Origin: Candidatus Gastranaerophilales bacterium
GTDB lineage: Bacteria; Cyanobacteriota; Vampirovibrionia; Gastranaerophilales; Gastranaerophilaceae
DNA: 32,116 nucleotides
Direction: 5' to 3'
Assembly (NCBI GenBank): GCA_944324185.1
Contig: CALUVI010000024.1
Span: forward strand, 1 to 32,116
Position 1 is the first letter of the stretch; every line of letters starts with the position of its first letter. A model generated the notes under the pieces. That model was not told where the DNA came from. It ran no database searches and saw only the letters and a program-made list of their open reading frames with translations. The position numbers and the translations under genes are program-made. This document shows, piece after piece, positions 1-8,327 of the stretch.

Positions 1-116
1 AAGTTATTGAATCCCAAATCAAGAATAATCTGCGCTCCGACTCCGTAGTTCCTTAAATCCGGCGCAAACCCGAGAGACACATTAGCTTCAACCGTGTCCT
101 GCCCCTGTTCTTGGAG
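1..116 (-). other. Possible edge fragment of a coding region (partial)
   Basis: An open frame on the minus strand starts after a stop at 117-119 and runs off the left edge. It reads about 38 residues, including [20 protein letters not shown], whose alternating polar/hydrophobic pattern resembles a beta-strand of an outer-membrane barrel. No ATG is visible and no ribosome binding site was found, so it may be a truncated remnant or start at a rare codon. The product is not recognised. Confidence 0.25.
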
Positions 117-143
117 TTATTTTCGGGCTGGAATAGAAAAGCA

Positions 144-182
144 GTGCAGGGTGGGAATGTTAACGCTTGTCTCACCCTGCAC
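144..182. repeat. Perfect 10-bp inverted repeat (hairpin), dispersed element
   Basis: GTGCAGGGTG at 144-153 pairs perfectly with CACCCTGCAC at 173-182 around a 19-nt loop. The inner part (GTGGGAATGTTAACGCTTGT) closely matches a second hairpin at 2669-2694, so this looks like a copy of a dispersed intergenic element. It is not directly followed by a clean T-run, which argues against a simple terminator. Confidence 0.6.
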
Positions 183-273
183 CTGTTTACTGGTTTCTTT
201 TTTAAGTTTATTAACCTGATTTCACACAAAAGAAATCTTATGATATGATTATATAAGAATAAGGGGAGAATGT

Positions 274-969
274 ATGGAAGAGAATAATAAACCGGTTGTT
301 CATCTGATTTCCAGACCGGGAAATATGCTTAAGACTATATACACGGCAGCCAGAACCTGCTATAGTGCAGACACGCCGTTTAATATTTATAACAGTACTG
401 ATGATGAAGAAAAAATGCTCAAGCTTATCGAAAGAGTGGTCTCATCAGGACATTATTCCGTAATTGAACATATTCAAGTAACTTTTGCAATCTCTAATGT
501 TTCAAGAGCCTGCACACACCAGCTTGTAAGACACCGTCATATGTCGTTTTCACAAAAATCCCAGAGATATGTCAAAGAAAAAGGGCAGTTTGACTACATT
601 ATTCCGCCTACCATAGAAAAAAATGAAGAATTAAAAACAAAATTCGTTAATTTTATGGAAGAAGTTTCCAAACTATATACTGAATTTACGGAAGCCGGAA
701 TTCCTGCGGAAGATGCGAGAGCAGTTCTTCCGAACGCTGCTGCCAGCTCTATTGTTGCAAGTTTGAACCTGAGAGAAATGATTCACCTTGCGAATTTAAG
801 ACTCTGCACGAGAGCCCAGTATGAAATAAGAACCATGGTGAAAATGATGTGTGATGAATTAATCAAAGCTGAGCCGTGGTTAAAACCTTATCTTGTACCA
901 AAGTGTGAAAGACTTGGTTTTTGCGACGAAGACAAATCCTGCGGAAGGAAGCCTAAACTTAGCTTATGA
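274..969 (+). CDS. thyX: FAD-dependent thymidylate synthase ThyX
   Basis: Makes dTMP from dUMP using methylene-tetrahydrofolate as carbon donor and FAD/NADPH for reduction; a cytosolic homotetramer in known members. The 231-aa length is normal for the family. The ThyX signature RHRxxSxxxxSxRY is intact at residues 86-99 (RHRHMSFSQKSQRY). SGHYSVIEH at 58-66 and the C-terminal ANLRLCTRAQYEIR stretch are also typical. The start is supported by AAGGGGAG at about 261-268. Its stop overlaps the start of the next gene by 4 nt (ATGA), so the two are probably translationally coupled. The presence of ThyX suggests the organism may not use classical ThyA, but that cannot be judged from this window. Confidence 0.96.
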   Translation: MEENNKPVVHLISRPGNMLKTIYTAARTCYSADTPFNIYNSTDDEEKMLKLIERVVSSGHYSVIEHIQVTFAISNVSRACTHQLVRHRHMSFSQKSQRYVKEKGQFDYIIPPTIEKNEELKTKFVNFMEEVSKLYTEFTEAGIPAEDARAVLPNAAASSIVASLNLREMIHLANLRLCTRAQYEIRTMVKMMCDELIKAEPWLKPYLVPKCERLGFCDEDKSCGRKPKLSL

Positions 970-1760
970 AAAAACTGGCAATAATTCTTACAATTTTATT
1001 CCTGATGCTGGTTGCGATATATTTTCTTATCTTCAAACCGGAAAAATATCCTGAGAAGGATTTATACGATTCAATTCTGGAAAAGGGGGTAATTAAAGTC
1101 GGAATAAACACGGATTCCAAGCCGTTTGGTTTTTTCAACGAAAAGTGGGAAATACAAGGGTATGATGCTGATTTAGCCAGATATATAGCCCAGTACATTC
1201 TTAAATCCCCTAATGCGGTTGAATTTTATCCGGTAACTCCTGCTAACAGAATGTTAAAAGTGTCAACCGGTGAAGTTGACATTGTTATTGCAACAATGAC
1301 TATTAATAAACAGAGACAGGAAATTATAGACTTTTCTGTTCCGTATGATGCTGCAGGGCAGGCTCTTTTAGTACGTTCAAACAGCAAAATAACTTCGCTT
1401 GCGGATTTGGCAGGTCAAAATGTCGGGGTTATATTCGGAACAACAGCGGAAAAAAACATGCTAAACCTTGCGCCTACCGCTAATATAATCGGATTCAGAA
1501 ACTACCGTACCGCTTATCAGGCGCTAAAAGCCGGAAAGATTGACGCACTCACTTCCGATGATACTATTTTGAGCAGATTTGTTTATGAAGATAAGTCGGT
1601 CAAACTTCTCCCTAAAAGATACACAAAAGAACCTTACGGCATTGCTTTCAGAAAAGGCAAAACTACAAAAAGGCTGAAAGAAAATATTGATTTTGCAATA
1701 CAGGATATGCAGAGAAAAAACGTTATTTTGCGTTTACGTAGAAAATGGCTGCACGCCTGA
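966..1760 (+). CDS. Amino-acid ABC transporter substrate-binding protein (SBP family 3)
   Basis: A 264-aa periplasmic solute-binding protein of the family that binds polar amino acids. An uncleaved-looking signal anchor (residues 3-23, very hydrophobic, no lipobox Cys) is followed by the bilobed SBP_bac_3 fold: GVIKVGINTDSKPFGF, GYDADLAR, PANRMLKVSTGEVDIVIATM and IDFSVPY. Near its C-terminus EPYGIAFRKG is the usual hinge segment. It starts inside the thyX stop codon (4-nt overlap). No permease or ATPase gene is adjacent, so it is either an orphan receptor or served by a transporter elsewhere. The specific ligand cannot be told from sequence. Confidence 0.88.
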   Translation: MKKLAIILTILFLMLVAIYFLIFKPEKYPEKDLYDSILEKGVIKVGINTDSKPFGFFNEKWEIQGYDADLARYIAQYILKSPNAVEFYPVTPANRMLKVSTGEVDIVIATMTINKQRQEIIDFSVPYDAAGQALLVRSNSKITSLADLAGQNVGVIFGTTAEKNMLNLAPTANIIGFRNYRTAYQALKAGKIDALTSDDTILSRFVYEDKSVKLLPKRYTKEPYGIAFRKGKTTKRLKENIDFAIQDMQRKNVILRLRRKWLHA

Positions 1761-1762
1761 GA

Positions 1763-2161
1763 TTACACGCGTACTTTAAATGCAAATTTTTTGAATACAA
1801 TATAAGTGAAAATTGATGCGATAAGTGTTGCAAGAATTTGTGACACAAAAACATTTATGTGCAAAATTTTTACGATAATTTCCAGAAGTCCGGCATTAAT
1901 CAGGTAACTGAAAAACCACGTTGTACAGCATTTAACATACTCTTTCTTCCAGTTCCCTTTTCCTCTGAATACGAGGAATTTTTGTGTTGTGAAAGACACA
2001 ACGGAAGAAATTATCCAGGCTGAAGCGAGTGCAACCTGATAAAAATGTGCACCCAGAATCAAGCATATTACTGAATAAATAACGTACGATACGCCGGCGT
2101 TAAACCCGCCGACGAGTAGAAATCGTATTTTATCAGATATTTTAAACCAGTATTCTTTCAT
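1763..2161 (-). CDS. GtrA-like membrane protein
   Basis: A 132-aa protein with four predicted membrane segments and the GtrA family pattern: an N-terminal FLLVGGFNAGVSYVIYSVIC helix, a central KFLVFRGKG loop after helix two, and a final TYIVFKKFAF. GtrA-family proteins are thought to help flip or handle polyprenyl-linked sugars during surface glycan modification. It converges with the preceding gene with only 2 nt between the stops. No bactoprenol glycosyltransferase lies next to it, so its role here is inferred from family only. Confidence 0.85.
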   Translation of the reverse strand: MKEYWFKISDKIRFLLVGGFNAGVSYVIYSVICLILGAHFYQVALASAWIISSVVSFTTQKFLVFRGKGNWKKEYVKCCTTWFFSYLINAGLLEIIVKILHINVFVSQILATLIASIFTYIVFKKFAFKVRV

Positions 2162-2306
2162 AATTTAGTTAAAGTTATTCTTCGTCCCTGAATTGCTGTC
2201 GGGCTCTGAATGACGGCAAGTTTGTAGGCTTACTTTCAAGTTTGTCGTCATTGCGAGGCGCGTGAGCGCCGCGGCAATCCATTCTATTTAATTGTCAATT
2301 TTATTT

Positions 2307-2377
2307 CCTCGCCCCTTGCGGGAGAGGGAAGAATTTCTTAGTGAGCGTTTAGCGAACTTAGAAATTCGGGTGAGGGG
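2307..2377. repeat. Compound hairpin intergenic element
   Basis: AATTTCTTAGT pairs with ACTTAGAAATT (one mismatch) around GAGCGTTTAGCG, nested inside outer arms CCTCGCCCC and GGGTGAGGGG. This nested palindrome is typical of non-coding dispersed bacterial repeats that form RNA or cruciform hairpins. Only one copy is present in the window. Confidence 0.6.
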
Positions 2378-2421
2378 TTAACCTCGTTTAAGATTGCTTC
2401 GGGCTGTTTTGGTTGTTCCCT

Positions 2422-2577
2422 CGCAATGACGCCAGGCTTGTAGCTTCACTTCATGCCTAAAATCATTTACCCCCGCAATGTCGCCAGGCTTGTAGCTTCA
2501 CTTCATGCCTAAAATCATTTACCCCCGCAATGACGCCAAGCTTGTAGTCTCACCTGACCAACCCAAATACATTTACC
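2422..2577. repeat. Tandem repeat, three units of 52 bp
   Basis: Units begin with CGCAATG(A/T)CGCCA at 2422, 2474 and 2526. The first two are almost identical across 52 bp, including CTTCATGCCTAAAATCATTT; the third keeps its first half and then diverges. There are no unique spacers, so it is not a CRISPR array. Confidence 0.8.
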
Positions 2578-2707
2578 CCTGTCGTCATTGCGAGGCGCGT
2601 GAGCGCCGTGGCAATCCATTTTTATTTAGTTTTTGTCGGACTTCCGACCTATTTACTTTTTCATTCCGGTGGGAACGCTAACGCTTTTCCCACCCTACTA
2701 CTCTTGA

Positions 2708-4993
2708 TTACCCAATCACTTGATTACTGCCCAAAAATTTGTACTCCGGAATGACAAATACTTCATTATTTGCGTCTTTTTCCACAAACTGCAAATAATA
2801 ATCCAGTGCTTTTTCCTTCGCGCTTTCATAAAACTCGTCGGAAATAAGTTCTTTATGAAGTTCTGTTCTTTCACCGGAGTAATTTCCGAGAACTCTTGAG
2901 AATTTTTCTATATTTTCAAGGTTCTCACCGCCCGCGTAAGCTTTTGTTTTGGCATCTGTTCCGGAAGGTCTGATTTCTACGTACTTGTCGGTAAATTGAA
3001 GATAAGTTCCGTCTCCGACAAATTTTACAGACATTAAGTTGTCAAATTCAAGTTCTGCAAACGCGCCGTTCAGAACTTTTTTTACAGATTCTAAGTCAGC
3101 TTTTCCTTCTCTGATTGCAATTGCTAAAGAGAGATAGAAAAGGTCATTTTTAGTTCTCTGCTTTTCGCCTTCAATTTTTGCCTGTTTTAATTTTTCTATA
3201 TCAGGCTCAGACTCGTTATAGTAAGAAATATCTTCTCTAACATCGTATTTTGCAATGATATTATTTTCATCAAAAATTTCAATCAAATACTCGGAAAGAG
3301 TTTTGTTGTCTTCTTCCAATTTTGCAGCAAGGGAAGACGCAACAATTATAGCTTCTGTTGCGCTCTTTTCGCGCATTGCAATAGCTTTTCTTCCTGCAAG
3401 AGATTCAATCAAATCTTCCGAACCCATAATCATGCCGCCGGATTCTTCACCGCCGAAGATTAAGCGCGGCTGAACGCCCAAATTGATTGAGTTTCCGAAA
3501 ACATCATCCACAACAACATCTTTATCAGGATTATTTTTAATCTGGAGTTCGACTTTTTTCATAATATTGGCAATTTCTTTGAACCCGACAGGAACATTAA
3601 CAACTTTGATTCCGTGCGCTTTTGCCCACTCATCCCATGAAAGCGCCGATGCGGTTGTTTTTATCATAAATCTCGGATGGTTTTTGAACTTCCCATGCGC
3701 TTTAAGTTGTTTTACCCTGTAGTTCATAAGCATTAAAAATGCCTGATTTGCGCTGTATACGGTTAAAATCCTGTCATCATCAAGAGTGATATAAGATATT
3801 CCGTAGTCATCAAGCGCCATGGAGCTTCCCGCTGGCTCTATCTGGCAGACAGTAAGCCTGTCATGGTCAGGGTCTGTAATCAAAACGATTGTGCCCAGAG
3901 GATAATCCTTAAGAACTTTTTCATAGTGCAAAGATTCTATTACAGGGAAGAATTTTTCGCCATCCGGTCTTTTTGCAACAACGGTCGCATCAACTGAATA
4001 GTCATAAAAAACCTTATTTCCTTTAGGGTCGGTATTGTATTTGCCGATTGAATGGAAAAACGGGTCTTCTTCCGTATTGTTCCAGACGTATTTGTCCTGA
4101 ATCCCGAGTTTTTCAAGCACACGGCTCAGGGTTCTGTAAGCACACCCGCCGACACTTTCGATAAACAGTTTGGACTTCATTTTCTTAACACCGTCCAAAT
4201 TCTGCGCAACACCTGATTTAAGGTATTCAACATAAAGGTCAATTCCGTCATTAAGCTTTGTCATAACAGCTTCGTCAATAAGCGGGGCGTTTTTCGGCGC
4301 AATTTTGATTTCATAAGCGCCGTCACGTTCGGTTTTATCAAAAATTTCCTGAATTTTGTCTACAAACTCAAGGGATTCCTCCGGTAAATACTGGCTGCCT
4401 TGAGAGTTTAAATCTTTTGTAGCAGTCTTTACTGAAATTCCGTGGCTTGAGGTAATATATTCACCGCCCAGAAGGTCAAGTTTAAACGCCAGAAAGGATG
4501 CAAGCCATATAGGAATAGTCTTACGACCTTCCGGAAGCAGAGTCCTTATGCCTTCTGCCGCCTGAATTCTTGCAATAGCGTCAAGATATAGAGCAGAATT
4601 ATATCTGACTTCGCTTCCTGCAAGCTTTACAATCTCCTGATTCGGGTATTTTTCTCTTGCAACAAGCGCTTTGGCTAAAGTTGCAAGCACAATTCCCACA
4701 AGGTTAATCGGAAATCTTGTATCCTGCGGGTACAAAATATTCTGCGGTCCTCTAATCCCTGCTGTCGAAACTTTTGCCTCTTTAGAATAGTTTGCAAACC
4801 ACTCTTTGAGGTTCAATCCCTCAGGATTAGCGTCAGAGTGCGGATACAGGTGCTCTTTTTTCAGTGTAAAAGTGAATCCGCCTTCATTATCAAAATTCAA
4901 TAAGTTCAAATTCTTTATATAATCAGGAGTTTTGTCAAAAACATTCTGAAACAATTCTCCTTCCAATTCACAGCCGGGTTTTAATTTATACAT
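2708..4993 (-). CDS. Alpha-D-phosphohexomutase (phosphoglucomutase/phosphomannomutase family), long form
   Basis: Interconverts 1- and 6-phosphates of a hexose through a phosphoserine enzyme. All four family motifs are present: the active-site loop TSSHG at 181-185 (Ser183 the likely phosphoserine), the Mg-binding loop DPDHDR at 374-379, the sugar-binding loop GEESGG at 515-520, and the phosphate-binding loop RPSGTD at 675-680. At 761 aa it is far longer than the usual 450-580 aa; the extra length lies in the first ~180 residues, in insertions between motifs and in a helical tail after 690. The start is backed by AGGAGAGGA upstream. Whether the substrate is glucose or mannose phosphate cannot be read from sequence. 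Confidence 0.9.
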   Translation of the reverse strand: MYKLKPGCELEGELFQNVFDKTPDYIKNLNLLNFDNEGGFTFTLKKEHLYPHSDANPEGLNLKEWFANYSKEAKVSTAGIRGPQNILYPQDTRFPINLVGIVLATLAKALVAREKYPNQEIVKLAGSEVRYNSALYLDAIARIQAAEGIRTLLPEGRKTIPIWLASFLAFKLDLLGGEYITSSHGISVKTATKDLNSQGSQYLPEESLEFVDKIQEIFDKTERDGAYEIKIAPKNAPLIDEAVMTKLNDGIDLYVEYLKSGVAQNLDGVKKMKSKLFIESVGGCAYRTLSRVLEKLGIQDKYVWNNTEEDPFFHSIGKYNTDPKGNKVFYDYSVDATVVAKRPDGEKFFPVIESLHYEKVLKDYPLGTIVLITDPDHDRLTVCQIEPAGSSMALDDYGISYITLDDDRILTVYSANQAFLMLMNYRVKQLKAHGKFKNHPRFMIKTTASALSWDEWAKAHGIKVVNVPVGFKEIANIMKKVELQIKNNPDKDVVVDDVFGNSINLGVQPRLIFGGEESGGMIMGSEDLIESLAGRKAIAMREKSATEAIIVASSLAAKLEEDNKTLSEYLIEIFDENNIIAKYDVREDISYYNESEPDIEKLKQAKIEGEKQRTKNDLFYLSLAIAIREGKADLESVKKVLNGAFAELEFDNLMSVKFVGDGTYLQFTDKYVEIRPSGTDAKTKAYAGGENLENIEKFSRVLGNYSGERTELHKELISDEFYESAKEKALDYYLQFVEKDANNEVFVIPEYKFLGSNQVIG

Positions 4994-5124
4994 AACTTAG
5001 TCCTCTCCTAATTCAGTATAACTATTATACCATGAACTAAAAGCATTAGAAGAGGTGGCGGATTGACAGCAGGAATGTTAAAAAACAATAATGTATTTAG
5101 TTTTTTAGAAAGGAATTTAAGCAT

Positions 5125-5802
5125 ATGAATAATCTACTTATTATTACAACTAACTATTCCGGCTGTGATTGCGGAAAATCTGAGTGCAATTGTATCCGGA
5201 ACACAGGAGTTTATCTGGAAGAATTTGCAGTGCCGTATCTTGTTTTTCAAAAATCTGGCGTGAAAACCGTTGTTGCAAGTCCCGCCGGAGGGCTGTCGCC
5301 GGTTGATGAAAATTCAATGTCCTGCTCAAACCCGGAAGAATGGGATGATTGTATAAAAGTTTTGCGCGCGACAAAGAAACTGTCAGAAATAAATCCAGAA
5401 GAGTTTGACGGAGTTTACTTTCCGGGCGGTCACGGACCTATGTTTGATTTAGCGGAAAATCATGAAGCCGCGGAAATAGTAAGCCGGTTTTATGCGGAAG
5501 GTAAGCTTGTAAGTGCGGTATGCCACGGTCCTGCCGGACTGATTAACGCAAAAACTCCTGACGGTGAATCTATTTTCAAAGGCAAGAGGGTAACGTGTTT
5601 CACGAATGAAGAAGAAGGTATTGTAAAATTAAGAGAACTTGTTCCGTTTTTGTTGGAAACAAAAATCCGCGAACTCGGGGGAATTTTTATAGCGGAAAAA
5701 CCCTGGGCAGAACATGTTGAAGTTGACGGAAATTTGATTACAGGTCAAAATCAGAATTCAGCTTTGTTAATTGCGGAAAAAATTCTGGAATTTTTTAAAT
5801 AA
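5125..5802 (+). CDS. DJ-1/PfpI superfamily protein (Hsp31-like)
   Basis: A 225-aa class I glutamine-amidotransferase-like protein of the DJ-1/Hsp31 group, whose members act as glyoxalase III/deglycase, chaperone or amidase. The nucleophile elbow AVCHGPAG places the catalytic Cys at 133 and His at 134; the conserved acidic residue is Glu32 or Glu33 in GVYLEEFAVPY; FDGVYFPGGHGPMFDL (94-109) is the typical oxyanion segment. The odd feature is a Cys cluster, CDCGKSECNC at 14-23, where relatives carry a short G-rich loop. Ribosome binding site AAAGGAA lies upstream. It converges with the next gene with 6 nt between stops. Confidence 0.87.
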   Translation: MNNLLIITTNYSGCDCGKSECNCIRNTGVYLEEFAVPYLVFQKSGVKTVVASPAGGLSPVDENSMSCSNPEEWDDCIKVLRATKKLSEINPEEFDGVYFPGGHGPMFDLAENHEAAEIVSRFYAEGKLVSAVCHGPAGLINAKTPDGESIFKGKRVTCFTNEEEGIVKLRELVPFLLETKIRELGGIFIAEKPWAEHVEVDGNLITGQNQNSALLIAEKILEFFK

Positions 5803-5808
5803 GCTAAC

Positions 5809-6951
5809 TTATTCTAAATCCAGCAGCCGGTAGAAATCCCGGCGCGAAAAATTGCGAATTTGTCTGTTGAGTTTTTTATTAAAGCAAAAACAATAAGAAA
5901 TTAAAAAGAAAAAGATATCCGCGGCTTTGTTCGGTTTGTAGTCCAAAATCCGGCGAAGCTTTTTATTGTCTTTGATTTCCGGTTTAACAGTTATTGTTTT
6001 GTTATATTCTGCAAGAATACTTTCTTTTGATTCCGAAAAATAACGCTTTAAAGTATCAAATTCAGGAATATAACTGTCATAAAGTGCGAAAAACTTTTTA
6101 TAATTAAGTCCTGCATCTGAATGATACAATTCCTTCATCGGTAAATTCACCGCCGGAATATTTCTGTAATGAGGGAGTGATACAAGCGTGCCTGAATATG
6201 AACCTGCAGCAGCATCAAAATTGTAATCATATATTTCTATTGGTAAAGTGCTGTTTAAAATATGAAAATTTTTCTTATTCTCAAAATATGACTTCAATTC
6301 AGGCAGAAGTGTATCAACATCACGCGGGTGGGCTTTAAAATATACATCATATTCAAGGTTAATAAAATAATTAATATACTTTTTGTAATATTCTAATGCT
6401 CTGTTTTCACCAATGCTTCTGTAAATATAATGTCCTATAAATAATATATTTTTCTTTGTAGGAAGTTTTTGCGGTTCATCAAGGAGCAGAAGTATTTTAT
6501 TTGATATTTCAATGAACTTTTCTTTATCAATGTATAAATATTCACACCCGACGGGAAGATTTATAAGGTCAAATTTGTTTAAAAATTTTGTAACATAGCA
6601 TTTTTTAAGGTTATTAAATTTACGAAAATCGGCAATTGCATATCCCGGTCCTTCATCAAAAATACACCATGCGGGATGTCTGTTTAAAAAACCGAAAAGC
6701 TTCGACATGACCGTCGAGTATATTTCATCATAGTCCGATAAACGGATATTTTGTATAATCTCGCTTTCTTTTTTGAAAAACAATACTTTTTTAAACTTAT
6801 GCAGACCGGCAATTTTTAATGATGTTTCCCGAAATCTTTCATTCTGAGAAAACGAAAGTATTATTAAAACGTCCTCTTCTGCTTTTCCGTTAATCATTGC
6901 AAGGGCATTTACCAGAGATATAAGCCCTGTTGTAATAAATAATCTTTTCAT
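5809..6951 (-). CDS. Sialyltransferase/polysialyltransferase-like glycosyltransferase (GT38/GT52 type)
   Basis: A 380-aa protein with the motifs shared by bacterial sialyltransferases of families GT38, GT52 and GT80: the D/E-D/E-G motif as FDEGPG (residues 98-103), the HP motif as KAHPRD (206-211) and a Ser/Thr-rich motif as GSYSGT (250-255). The start at 6951 gives MKRLFITTGLISLVNAL, the beta-strand/helix opening expected for these enzymes; an in-frame ATG 51 nt upstream at 7002 would read through a palindromic operator-like region and is less likely. It probably adds a sugar to a surface glycan, but the donor (CMP-sialic acid or other) is inferred. No sialic acid synthesis genes are nearby. 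It diverges from the XRE regulator at 7104. Confidence 0.75.
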   Translation of the reverse strand: MKRLFITTGLISLVNALAMINGKAEEDVLIILSFSQNERFRETSLKIAGLHKFKKVLFFKKESEIIQNIRLSDYDEIYSTVMSKLFGFLNRHPAWCIFDEGPGYAIADFRKFNNLKKCYVTKFLNKFDLINLPVGCEYLYIDKEKFIEISNKILLLLDEPQKLPTKKNILFIGHYIYRSIGENRALEYYKKYINYFINLEYDVYFKAHPRDVDTLLPELKSYFENKKNFHILNSTLPIEIYDYNFDAAAGSYSGTLVSLPHYRNIPAVNLPMKELYHSDAGLNYKKFFALYDSYIPEFDTLKRYFSESKESILAEYNKTITVKPEIKDNKKLRRILDYKPNKAADIFFFLISYCFCFNKKLNRQIRNFSRRDFYRLLDLE

Positions 6952-6970
6952 TTTTCTTAATTCCAATAAT

Positions 6971-7025
6971 GTTGTATAGTATATTTTTTGTAAATTATAC
7001 AATTACATACTATATATTATACAAC
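6971..7025. promoter_or_regulatory. Inverted repeat in divergent promoter region (operator candidate)
   Basis: GTTGTATAGTATAT at 6971-6984 and its near-perfect reverse complement ATATATTATACAAC at 7012-7025 (13 of 14 pairs) flank the region between the glycosyltransferase and the XRE regulator. More TATACAA/TTGTA half-sites lie at 7041-7067. The position between a DNA-binding protein gene and a divergent gene suggests an autoregulatory operator; this is inference. Confidence 0.5.
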
Positions 7026-7103
7026 ATTACTCTATAAGTCTATACAATTTATAGTGTATTGTTGTATTTATTTTCATAATTAAACACCCGATAATAAAAA
7101 ATT

Positions 7104-7418
7104 ATGAGCAATATAAAGAAACTACTCGGAAAAAGAATTCAAGAGTTGAGAAAATCCAAAAATTTTACTCAGGAAAAACTGGCAGAAATGATAGGTATCG
7201 GAACGCCTAATATCAGTTATTTTGAGACAGGTAAATTTTCCCCGTCAATAGAGACGATGGAAAAACTTGCCGGTGCTTTAGGGGTAGAAATTTATGAGTT
7301 ATATATGTACAAGCCCCAAAAACCGGCAGAAGAAATAAGGGAAGAGTTAGTTAAAGTTATTAATTCAGATGAAAAAATATTAAGACTCTTGTATAAGTTT
7401 TATTTAACAATCAAATAA
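7104..7418 (+). CDS. XRE-family helix-turn-helix regulator
   Basis: A 104-aa protein with a Cro/C1-type HTH in residues 4-60: GKRIQELRKSKNFTQEKLAE, then IGTPNISYFETGKFSPS as the turn and recognition helix. The remaining ~40 residues form a charged helical tail that may serve for dimerisation. It has no good Shine-Dalgarno; GATAAT lies 8 nt before the ATG, so it could be nearly leaderless. It is divergent from a glycosyltransferase and faces an inverted repeat that may be its operator. Confidence 0.9.
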   Translation: MSNIKKLLGKRIQELRKSKNFTQEKLAEMIGIGTPNISYFETGKFSPSIETMEKLAGALGVEIYELYMYKPQKPAEEIREELVKVINSDEKILRLLYKFYLTIK

Positions 7419-7553
7419 TCTTTTGCATAGTCTTGTTATTGCGTAATATTTATATCAAGGGTTTTTGTAAAATTTTGTAAAATTAGGTAGCCACCCGGTC
7501 AATTTTTCATTAAAAAAATACTTTATATGACTATAAGTGGAAAAAATTAGTGT

Positions 7554-8315
7554 GTGAAAATGAGTTTTGTATATAATACCCCGATAATAAATCGTATAAA
7601 TATTCCTAACATACAGTTTCGCCAGACAGGTGCGGTGAATTATGCAGCACCTGAAAGAATAAAACAGGATTCATTTGCAACAAATCCTTTATATAAAAAT
7701 TTTGTTGACAAAACCGTTCTGACGCAGATTGCTAAATCAAATCCGCGGATTATGGATATTTTGAAAGAGAATAACATCAGGTTGAATGTTAATTCGCAGG
7801 AGCTGGAGAAGCTTAAAAAAGGGCATTTGATGGATACACGTATTACAGCTGCAAAAATGTATTCAGAGCTTCCGCAGGATTTAAAATCCACCGTTAATTT
7901 AGAGGATTTGCAGCAGGCGGCAATGCTGCATGACTATGGCAAAGTTTTGATTCCTGAAAAAATATTAAATAAAACAACAAGGCTTAATGATTCGGAACGT
8001 GAAATTATGAAACTGCATTCGGAACTCGGATATGAACTTTTAAAATCCCAGGGTGTTAATGAAAATGTTTTAAATCTTGTAAAATATCACCATCAAACAC
8101 CTGCAGGTCAGGGTTATCCTGAAATTACAAACGGATTTAAACCGGGGGCGGCATCGGAAATTATTACAGCTGCAGATAAATATTCGGCCCTTAGAGAAAA
8201 AAGAAGTTATAAAGACGCTCTTTCACGTGAAGAAGCTCTTAATACAATCAGGAAAGATGTAAACAACGGTTTGATTTCTCAGGACGTTTTTAACGCGCTT
8301 GAGAAAAGTGTTTAG
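7554..8315 (+). CDS. HD-GYP-type domain protein with N-terminal F-R-Q motif
   Basis: A 253-aa protein (GTG start at 7554, or ATG at 7560) with a predicted cyclic-di-GMP phosphodiesterase-like HD-GYP domain. Metal ligands appear as His91, His126-Asp127 (LHDYGKVLIPEKIL), His155, His179-His180 and Asp208. The GYP triad is at 187-189 (AGQGYP), but the usual HHE is HHQ here. The first ~45 residues are poorly ordered and contain NIPNIQFRQTG, related to the N-terminal motif seen in four other proteins of this window. There is no receiver or sensor domain, so input would have to come from elsewhere. It converges with anmK, 12 nt between stops. Confidence 0.82.
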   Translation: MKMSFVYNTPIINRINIPNIQFRQTGAVNYAAPERIKQDSFATNPLYKNFVDKTVLTQIAKSNPRIMDILKENNIRLNVNSQELEKLKKGHLMDTRITAAKMYSELPQDLKSTVNLEDLQQAAMLHDYGKVLIPEKILNKTTRLNDSEREIMKLHSELGYELLKSQGVNENVLNLVKYHHQTPAGQGYPEITNGFKPGAASEIITAADKYSALREKRSYKDALSREEALNTIRKDVNNGLISQDVFNALEKSV

Positions 8316-8327
8316 ATTACCGGAAGA

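Larger units (their letters stand above)
2162..2707. repeat. Repeat-rich intergenic island
   Basis: About 545 bp without a plausible gene, filled by repeats. Two copies of a GTCATTGCGAGGCGCGTGAG-type element occur at about 2245-2284 and 2581-2620. A compound hairpin element spans 2307-2377. Three tandem units with a 52-bp period start at 2422, 2474 and 2526, the last diverged. A hairpin at 2669-2694 resembles the one at 144-182. These are typical short dispersed intergenic repeats and no transposase is present. Confidence 0.75.

Noticed and set aside
1763-2161. Part of a seroconversion (gtrA-gtrB) operon
   Set aside because: No gtrB-like gene is adjacent; only the family assignment is kept.
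2422-2577. Possible CRISPR array
   Set aside because: Three directly adjoining 52-bp units without unique spacers and without cas genes; this is a simple tandem repeat.
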